Virus record (IMG/VR): IMGVR_UViG_3300020192_000279
Location: 1 to 64,000 of that record
DNA: 64,000 bases
From: a virus
Strand: one strand, 5' to 3'
This document shows positions 59,130-64,000 of this stretch, piece after piece (the stretch's first letter is position 1; each line of letters begins with the position of its first letter). Both the position numbers and the translations under genes were made by a program. A model generated the notes under the pieces. The model made no database searches. It was not told where the DNA came from and saw only the letters and a program-made list of their open reading frames with translations.

Positions 59130-59564
59130 ATGTCCTTAGAATACAGCACAATTATTGGCTCAGGTACAACTCCTCATCTAGCACCGTCGCCGGTCTATAA
59201 CTTTCTAGATGGTACGTTTCCGATTCCTGATCAACGCACGGACCTTCGTGCCCGTCGTGGCGAAGGCACCGTCATTCTCAATCCCGAGAACTTCTCGGTG
59301 TCGATTGGATTGCGTCAGCAGGCCATATCTGTTTCAAGCGAAATAGCACTGCCGCTAAATCCCCTAGAGAATAGACGTGCTCTTGTTTTGCACAACGCTG
59401 GTCCAGGTATACTGTATATCGGATTATCTGGTGTCACTACTATTGATGGTTTCCCAATTGCTGTAAATGAAAAGATAGCAATTGACTGCCAGGGAACCCC
59501 GAACGTAACCCTTTACGGCGTCTCTGACTCGACTTGCGATGTCAGAGTGCTTGAGTTTGCGTAA
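59130..59564 (+). CDS. Minor structural protein (144 aa), paralogue of 58656
   Basis: A 144-aa protein related to the preceding gene product: 'NRRALVLHNAGPGILYIGLSGVTTI' and 'DGFPIAVNEKIAIDCQG' align with its C-terminal half. It is beta-rich with Gly-x-Gly turns. It overlaps the next gene by 1 nt (TAATG). Part of the fibre-like cluster. Confidence 0.5.
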   Translation: MSLEYSTIIGSGTTPHLAPSPVYNFLDGTFPIPDQRTDLRARRGEGTVILNPENFSVSIGLRQQAISVSSEIALPLNPLENRRALVLHNAGPGILYIGLSGVTTIDGFPIAVNEKIAIDCQGTPNVTLYGVSDSTCDVRVLEFA

Positions 59565-59956
59565 TGGTCAGCATTGGCGGTATCGTATCGCTTGGCGGGG
59601 GCACAAGCGGTGGGGGCGGCGGGTCTACATCCGGCATCCAGTCTATCAACGGCCAGACTGGCCCGACTGTTTCATTCACTGGCGTCAACGGCATTGTAGT
59701 GACCGCTGGCGGCAACCAGATTGTTATCGACGGTGCGGGTGCATCAGGCGTAACGAGCAAGTTCGCACAGTCCTTTTCTTCTATTTCAAGTGGATTGTTT
59801 ACGCATGGATTAGGTACTTTAGATGTGCTGGTTCAGGTGTACGATAATGGCTCTCCTAGACGTGCCATGATGCCTGACGATATCATTATTGAGAATACTA
59901 CACAAGTGTCACTAATCTTCAATACTCCACAATCTGGACGTGTTGTGATTGTTTAG
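59564..59956 (+). CDS. Tail-fibre-like protein (130 aa)
   Basis: A 130-aa protein with a Gly-rich N-terminus, then 'IQSINGQTGPTVSFTGVNGI' and 'VTAGGNQIVI', a motif of short triple-beta fibre segments, and a C-terminal domain ('THGLGTLDVLVQVYDNGSPR') shared with the end of the next protein ('THNLGTADVSVDVYDSSSPR'). It is probably a fibre or fibre-tip subunit. Its stop codon is part of a TTAGTGTAAT motif. Confidence 0.6.
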   Translation: MVSIGGIVSLGGGTSGGGGGSTSGIQSINGQTGPTVSFTGVNGIVVTAGGNQIVIDGAGASGVTSKFAQSFSSISSGLFTHGLGTLDVLVQVYDNGSPRRAMMPDDIIIENTTQVSLIFNTPQSGRVVIV

Positions 59957-59962
59957 TGTAAT
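59953..59962 (+). promoter_or_regulatory. TTAGTGTAnT motif, candidate late promoter
   Basis: TTAGTGTAAT overlaps the upstream stop codon. It is followed by a short leader with TTTGGAGGAAC, a strong ribosome site, before the ATG at 59981. Confidence 0.4.
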
Positions 59963-59980
59963 TATATTTGGAGGAACACC

Positions 59981-60751
59981 ATGGTAAGACTAAATGGCGA
60001 TCTCATTCCCGGTAGTAGTGGTCAAGCACATTTGGGCGTGAACGGTGGCGTAGGCGATGCATTTGATATAACCACGCTAACACCGTTTGGTCATATTCAT
60101 ATGAACTCTGGCGTCTGGCACGATCCTATGACGGGTCAATCAGGCGTCCTTAGATACAGCCAAGCCGCTAGTGCGTTCCAGATCTCCATCGACGGTGGTA
60201 GAACGTTCAACGACTTGGTGACTGGTGCCACGACAGTGGCATCTGTTGGTGTAATTGGTGGTGCTAATCTCACCGGCAACATCGACCTAGCGACCCAAGC
60301 GAGCGGCTTCCTTGCTATCTTTGACACTGCTGGTGCAAGCCCAATCAATTTTGCCGTTAATCATCTAGGTCTATCTGGCTTGTGGAGATTCCCAACACAA
60401 GGCTTCAATGGATCTGTTGTCAATCAATTGACAGACTTTAATGGCACGACAGTACAGGGCTCAGTCAGTGTAGTTGGTGCCTCTGGTGTTGTTGTTGATA
60501 TTATTGGTCAAGTTATGACCATTACCGCTGGCAATACACTTCTAAGATCATTTGCTCAAACCTTTGTTGCTGCTACGTCTTGGACCGTCACGCACAATCT
60601 TGGTACGGCTGACGTATCTGTTGATGTATACGACTCAAGTAGTCCACGCCTAGCAATCATTCCTGATGCTATCGCTATTACGGACACCAATACTGTAACG
60701 GTGACATTTAACGTTGCTCAAGCTGGACGAATTATCATCACAGGATTCTAA
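59981..60751 (+). CDS. Tail fibre protein (256 aa)
   Basis: A 256-aa protein with GGAGG 10 nt before its ATG. The N-terminal 80 residues ('LNGDLIPGSSGQAHLG', 'PFGHIHMNSGVWHDP', 'ISIDGGRTFNDLV') are repeated in the next protein, pointing to a shared anchor domain. The C-terminal 60 residues repeat the tip domain of the 59564 protein. It looks like a mosaic fibre assembled from shared modules. Six Ser-Gly dipeptides are present. Confidence 0.65.
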   Translation: MVRLNGDLIPGSSGQAHLGVNGGVGDAFDITTLTPFGHIHMNSGVWHDPMTGQSGVLRYSQAASAFQISIDGGRTFNDLVTGATTVASVGVIGGANLTGNIDLATQASGFLAIFDTAGASPINFAVNHLGLSGLWRFPTQGFNGSVVNQLTDFNGTTVQGSVSVVGASGVVVDIIGQVMTITAGNTLLRSFAQTFVAATSWTVTHNLGTADVSVDVYDSSSPRLAIIPDAIAITDTNTVTVTFNVAQAGRIIITGF

Positions 60752-60752
60752 C

Positions 60753-62207
60753 ATGGCGAGAGAAACTGGTGACTTGTGGCCGCAGTCTAGTGGTTCTGCA
60801 TCTTTAGGTGCGGAGATGAGTAATGGTGGATTTACTGGAGCGATACGTCCATTCGCTCATGTACATATGTACAGTGGTATATTTCATAATTCACTTGTTA
60901 ATAGTTCTGGTATCATTAGATTAGATAAAGGCAAGGGATTTTTTAATGCACTTGCTCCATCTTTTTCATTTTCTTTTAATGGCGGGAAGAATTTTCCGTT
61001 GGAAATTGGTGGTGCTTCATCACAACCAGTATCAGAAGCTGCGTATATTGAGACACCAAGAGGAGACTTGCGTCTTACTGCAAGCGGCACTTTAACGCTT
61101 TTAAGTCTTAATAGCGACATTGGCGTTCTAACAAGTAATGGAAGTGTTGCAATTCAGACTATTGGTACTGGTAACGAAATCCATTCCATTAAAGGTTTTA
61201 TTTCATTACAGACTTTGACTGGGGATATAGTCATTAATAGTGCTGGCAGTGCTACACTACAAGCTTTTAGTAATAGCGGTGTTCTACTTTATCAGTTTGG
61301 TCCATACCAATCTTGGTACATGAAGACTACCCACGCTAACACTGGCGGTCCATTCAACGATGGCTACTGGCCTATTGCTCACTCGGGTAACGTTAGTCAA
61401 ATGATCAATCAGGCCGTACTCGGCCTGAGCAGCGGATTGCAGGTCGCCTATAATGGTGGTCGTCGTATCATCACGAACAGTACAATAGGCGACCTGGAGT
61501 TCGTCTCCGATACAGCCAAGACTAAGTTCGCTGGTACGACTCGTGCATCATTGAATATGTCTGGTGTATTGACACGTCCTAGTACGTCGCTTGAAATTGG
61601 CGATATGTGGATGTATGATAACAGTGCTATTGAGGCACTTGGCAATAATACAAATGCCTCTAGTCGTGCTGAGTCTACCGCTAAGGCTCTTGGATTAGCT
61701 ACGCTATGTTATAACACTGGTTCTGGCGTCATTAATGTCTCGAATGGATCGGGCATTGTTCAGTACTTTAATACCGGCACCATGCAGGTGACTTTAGTTG
61801 CTCAGGTCATTCCGTTCAATACGGACTTTCCTATTAGTGACAGGAATTATGGACTCGGTACTGGTTCTGCTAGCGGTCAAGTGACTATCTTTTCGCCAGG
61901 GCTCTATCGTGCAACCTATAAAATTCTATTGAACAAGACAGTCGGCACTACTCCACAAACTTGTATTATAAGTGCACGCCAAAATGGTAGCAATCTTTTG
62001 GGATCTGCTACTAGTACATTCCATTTCGATAATACAACAGCGGCTCAAAATGCTGGTAGTGCTGTCGTGTTATTTAATGCAAACGCTGGAGACACTTTTG
62101 ACATAACTGTATTATCAAGTCTTGATGGAGCGAACAACGTTACTCTCGGTGTTCGTGGTGCCTTAGTGCAGATTGATAAAATTGGCCCCAAACGTGGAAG
62201 GTTCTAA
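60753..62207 (+). CDS. Tail fibre with C1q/TNF-like C-terminus (484 aa)
   Basis: Start at ATG 60753 (1 nt after the upstream stop). The frame back to 60714 is rejected. Residues 1-90 repeat the anchor of the 59981 protein ('ETGDLWPQSSGSASLG', 'PFAHVHMYSGIFHN'). The middle is a beta-helix-like region. The last 130 residues ('QVTIFSPGLYRATYKILLNK', 'NAGDTFDITVLSSLDG') resemble the C1q/TNF jelly-roll domain common at the ends of trimeric phage and spore fibres. A receptor-binding tip is likely. About 11 Ser-Gly dipeptides occur. Confidence 0.65.
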   Translation: MARETGDLWPQSSGSASLGAEMSNGGFTGAIRPFAHVHMYSGIFHNSLVNSSGIIRLDKGKGFFNALAPSFSFSFNGGKNFPLEIGGASSQPVSEAAYIETPRGDLRLTASGTLTLLSLNSDIGVLTSNGSVAIQTIGTGNEIHSIKGFISLQTLTGDIVINSAGSATLQAFSNSGVLLYQFGPYQSWYMKTTHANTGGPFNDGYWPIAHSGNVSQMINQAVLGLSSGLQVAYNGGRRIITNSTIGDLEFVSDTAKTKFAGTTRASLNMSGVLTRPSTSLEIGDMWMYDNSAIEALGNNTNASSRAESTAKALGLATLCYNTGSGVINVSNGSGIVQYFNTGTMQVTLVAQVIPFNTDFPISDRNYGLGTGSASGQVTIFSPGLYRATYKILLNKTVGTTPQTCIISARQNGSNLLGSATSTFHFDNTTAAQNAGSAVVLFNANAGDTFDITVLSSLDGANNVTLGVRGALVQIDKIGPKRGRF

Positions 62208-62208
62208 T

Positions 62209-62532
62209 ATGTTTGCCGAAACCATTACAAGCTTTGGTGATATTGTAAGTATACTGGTGCAACAATACGGCATTACAGGGCTAGCATTTGGTGGACTCTT
62301 GTGGCTTCTATGGAAGAACAAGAAGGACGCTGACGTGCGTATCACAGAGCTTGAGCGTGCAGCAGACTCTTATCAGTCTGGTCAAGTTGCCAACTACAAA
62401 GAGATGATCATAGAATATGTTGATCTCGTTAAGGGGAACACAGACATGCTCGCTAAGCTAACTACCTGTCTTGAGTCAATGAATAATACTCTACTTAGGC
62501 TAGAAGATAAGAAGCAAGAAAAGCAAGAATAG
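62209..62532 (+). CDS. Holin-like membrane protein (107 aa)
   Basis: ATG 62209 directly follows the fibre gene. The 107-aa protein has one strong transmembrane helix at residues 17-36 ('LVQQYGITGLAFGGLLWLLW') after a short N-terminus and then a charged coiled coil of about 60 residues. This layout fits small phage holins, antiholins or XhlA-like membrane proteins. No lysin gene is adjacent in the window, so the lysis role is inferred. Confidence 0.55.
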   Translation: MFAETITSFGDIVSILVQQYGITGLAFGGLLWLLWKNKKDADVRITELERAADSYQSGQVANYKEMIIEYVDLVKGNTDMLAKLTTCLESMNNTLLRLEDKKQEKQE

Positions 62533-62540
62533 AAACACTC

Positions 62541-62570
62541 GGGGCCGCGATAAGCGGCCCCGGTTGTTTT
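62541..62570 (+). terminator. Intrinsic terminator, possibly bidirectional
   Basis: GGGGCCGC-GATAA-GCGGCCCC with TTGTTTT after it. It lies between the plus-strand fibre/holin operon and the converging minus-strand genes. Confidence 0.85.
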
Positions 62571-62808
62571 ACACGATGTTTGGTTTGGCGTTGTTAGGAT
62601 CGCCTCGCTTCTCGATCCTCTCTTTGTCCGCAGCTACACTCGCTTCGGGCGTCATTACGCACGCACCAAACGGTTTACGTTCTGGGCGTCCAAAGAAGGC
62701 CATGATCTCAGTCCTGAGACTTGCACGCACCTCTTGTGGTACATTGAATTGTTCTAAGCGTTCACGCAGAATGCGATCCAGCGTGAGTCCATTGTCATTA
62801 CTGTTCAT
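62569..62808 (-). CDS. Hypothetical protein (79 aa)
   Basis: Last gene of the minus-strand cluster. A 79-aa polar protein with Arg/Leu-rich helices ('RILRERLEQFNVPQEVRASL') and a C-terminus rich in Lys/Arg/Pro. It has no motif. It overlaps the upstream gene by 11 nt on the minus strand. Confidence 0.45.
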   Translation of the reverse strand: MNSNDNGLTLDRILRERLEQFNVPQEVRASLRTEIMAFFGRPERKPFGACVMTPEASVAADKERIEKRGDPNNAKPNIV

Positions 62809-63304
62809 TTTTCCACATTCTTTTAAAGCGGTTGATAGTACGTCTCTTGAATGAGCGTGCTTGATCTTTATCTATCTTATCTAGTTTGGCAGCCAACTCA
62901 CTAACCTTTGAGTGGTCCTTGGGAGCCAATAGATCCTCTCCATCCCTAACCTTTGCCTTAACATATTCGGCTGTCTTCTTACGAAAGAAGACGAGCGATC
63001 GAATAGTGGGCACCAATTCACGACGAATAGTTTGTTGCCACCTGCGACAAGTATCGTCGAGCGGCGGGACCTGACTGTTAAGTTCATCTATGATTCGCGA
63101 GTCATTGTATACCATCACGTCACCCTGAATGCCTTGTTTTCGAGCCACTTCCTTGAGGGCTAGAAATAACACCTTATAGGTGTGGTGAATCTCATTAAAG
63201 ATAGGATGGCCACGTTCATCCGTTGCCGGGGTGCATTTGAAGCTAGCTTCAACGCCTTCCCCGGCAACATAGTAACCATCTTTGGTAACAAAGACCGTGA
63301 TCAT
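62798..63304 (-). CDS. RNase H-like fold protein, unknown (168 aa)
   Basis: A 168-aa protein on the minus strand. The stretch 'YKVLFLALKEVARKQG' then 'VMVYNDSRIIDELN' follows the helix-strand-Asp-Ser pattern of RNase HI-like domains (the family has 'ysDSqlvv'). The first acidic motif of that family is not clear, so it may be inactive or only share the fold. The basic helical C-terminus may bind nucleic acid. Function uncertain. Confidence 0.4.
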   Translation of the reverse strand: MITVFVTKDGYYVAGEGVEASFKCTPATDERGHPIFNEIHHTYKVLFLALKEVARKQGIQGDVMVYNDSRIIDELNSQVPPLDDTCRRWQQTIRRELVPTIRSLVFFRKKTAEYVKAKVRDGEDLLAPKDHSKVSELAAKLDKIDKDQARSFKRRTINRFKRMWKNEQ

Positions 63305-63831
63305 TGTGCCGAACGACAGAAGTCAGCTTTCATTTCCGTAGCCTGTGCTTGCTCGACTGGCGTAACTACGCCAGCAGTGCGTAGAGCGTTAGCAACAATA
63401 GTCAGTACTTCTTGGGTACGTGGCGAGAGTTCAAACACATTCGTCTCGGGATTCAACCATTCCAAGGCACCACGAGCTAGCAATTCTTGTTCGACAACAA
63501 GCAAGATGAATTCAACTTCATCATTATCAAAGCCAGCCTTACGAAGAGCCGGAACAATCAAGGACTTCACTCCACCAGCAATGGGTTCGCCCTTAATGCC
63601 ATCAATGATTGCGGCCACAACGCCGAGTTGATCATGAGTGACAAGGTCCTCCTGTAGAAGGCGGGTAGCACCAATCTTCACACCCAACTGAATGTACAGC
63701 TTCCACTTGCTGTATTCAAGTTCGGTCATCTCTTCAATCTGCTTAACTCCACCCCCTCCGGTGTTGACGCACGATACGAATCCGCTCGATAGAGCGGCAC
63801 AAAATACCAACACTGTTACAATTTTCTTCAT
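63301..63831 (-). CDS. Putative lipoprotein (176 aa)
   Basis: A 176-aa minus-strand protein with a signal-like start, 'KKIVTVLVFCAALSSGFVSC', ending at a lipobox-like Cys21 (FVSC, not an ideal lipobox). The mature part is helical and acidic with no known enzyme motif. Membrane anchoring suggests a role in superinfection control or lysis (spanin-like). It has ATGA overlaps with neighbours on both sides. Confidence 0.55.
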   Translation of the reverse strand: MKKIVTVLVFCAALSSGFVSCVNTGGGGVKQIEEMTELEYSKWKLYIQLGVKIGATRLLQEDLVTHDQLGVVAAIIDGIKGEPIAGGVKSLIVPALRKAGFDNDEVEFILLVVEQELLARGALEWLNPETNVFELSPRTQEVLTIVANALRTAGVVTPVEQAQATEMKADFCRSAQ

Positions 63832-64000
63832 GATTCATTCTTCTTTCGAGCTACTGGACTGTGACCTTCTCGGGTGTCGGTTGGAGCCCTTGCACCCAAG
63901 AACGCCGCCTTTTCTTCTACTGTTTTTTCATTGATACGCTTACGGCAGTCTCTACACGTACGGTAGATATGACGTCTACCATCCTTCATGGTTGTATTGA
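63828..64000 (-). CDS. Partial zinc-finger gene (5' end outside window)
   Basis: A minus-strand frame that stays open to the right window edge. From the internal ATG at 63989 it codes 53 residues, 'YRTCRDCRKRINEK' with one Cys-x-x-Cys pair and a basic C-terminus. It looks like the end of a zinc-finger or HNH-type protein (more cysteines would lie upstream). Its stop overlaps the lipoprotein start by ATGA. Product unknown. Confidence 0.45.
   Translation of the reverse strand, partial: NTTMKDGRRHIYRTCRDCRKRINEKTVEEKAAFLGARAPTDTREGHSPVARKKNES

Noticed and set aside
62564-62854. 96-aa plus-strand frame after the terminator
   Set aside because: Begins within the region after the terminator hairpin and mirrors minus-strand coding; no SD.
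63182-63631. 149-aa plus-strand frame in the minus-strand cluster
   Set aside because: Overlaps two well-supported minus genes joined by ATGA; no ribosome site.
1-64000. tRNA genes or CRISPR arrays
   Set aside because: Gaps between genes are at most about 120 nt and none folds as a cloverleaf; no regularly spaced direct repeats were seen. A covariance-model scan was not possible.
1-64000. Integrated prophage in a bacterial chromosome
   Set aside because: No host-type flanking genes, integrase or att-like repeats; the whole window is phage-like, so it may be a lytic genome, though the rest is unseen.

Overview
This 64 kb window is the interior of a large tailed-phage (Caudoviricetes) genome. 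It encodes virion tail proteins, a complete set of phage-type replication enzymes, many free-standing homing endonucleases and no host housekeeping genes. Genes are densely packed and nearly all on the plus strand, with a short minus-strand cluster at the right end. No tRNA, CRISPR array, integrase, terminase or capsid gene is visible. The host cannot be read from the sequence. A phage IscA/HesB protein together with GDP-mannose dehydratase and fucose synthase genes is reminiscent of large cyanophages, but no photosynthesis gene is present, so this is only a hint.

Layout. (1) 1-18.5 kb: tail module. It starts with the 3' part of a tape-measure-like gene, followed by structural proteins that include a 1601-aa protein with four LamG-like domains, a glycine-rich SGxIGGY repeat and two PKD-like domains, and a 1101-aa hub/baseplate-like protein. 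(2) 18.6-29.5 kb: replication and transcription: RecA, a Vsr-like nuclease, DnaB-type helicase, primase, a Cas4/RecB-like nuclease, a family C DNA polymerase (DnaE type) and a sigma-70-like factor. (3) 29.5-50.9 kb: a glycan island with about eleven glycosyltransferases, four SAM methyltransferases, a mannose-phosphate-isomerase-type cupin, an IMP dehydrogenase fused to an HNH endonuclease, an IscA-like protein, GDP-fucose synthase and GDP-mannose 4,6-dehydratase. (4) 50.9-58.6 kb: nucleotide and recombination genes: Rad52-like annealing protein, zinc-ribbon protein, MazG, an FAD oxidoreductase, class II ribonucleotide reductase and ThyX. (5) 58.6-62.5 kb: tail-fibre-like genes with shuffled domains and a holin-like membrane protein. 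(6) 62.5-64 kb: four minus-strand genes, including a putative lipoprotein, the last one cut by the window edge.

How it works together. From 18.6 to 58.6 kb most neighbours overlap by 1-20 nt (ATGA, TGATG or TAATG), which implies long translationally coupled operons. Gaps with leaders occur mainly at structural genes, and five of them carry the shared motif TTAGTGTAnT, a candidate late promoter for the phage sigma factor. The glycan island could turn mannose-phosphate and guanine nucleotides into GDP-L-fucose and build it into a glycan. The likely acceptors are unknown. By eye, surface tail proteins are markedly richer in Ser-Gly dipeptides than the tape measure or the enzymes, which makes virion O-glycosylation a testable idea. 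Homing endonuclease genes (HNH, endonuclease VII-like, Vsr-like) are scattered through regions 2-4, several sitting exactly at start/stop overlaps.
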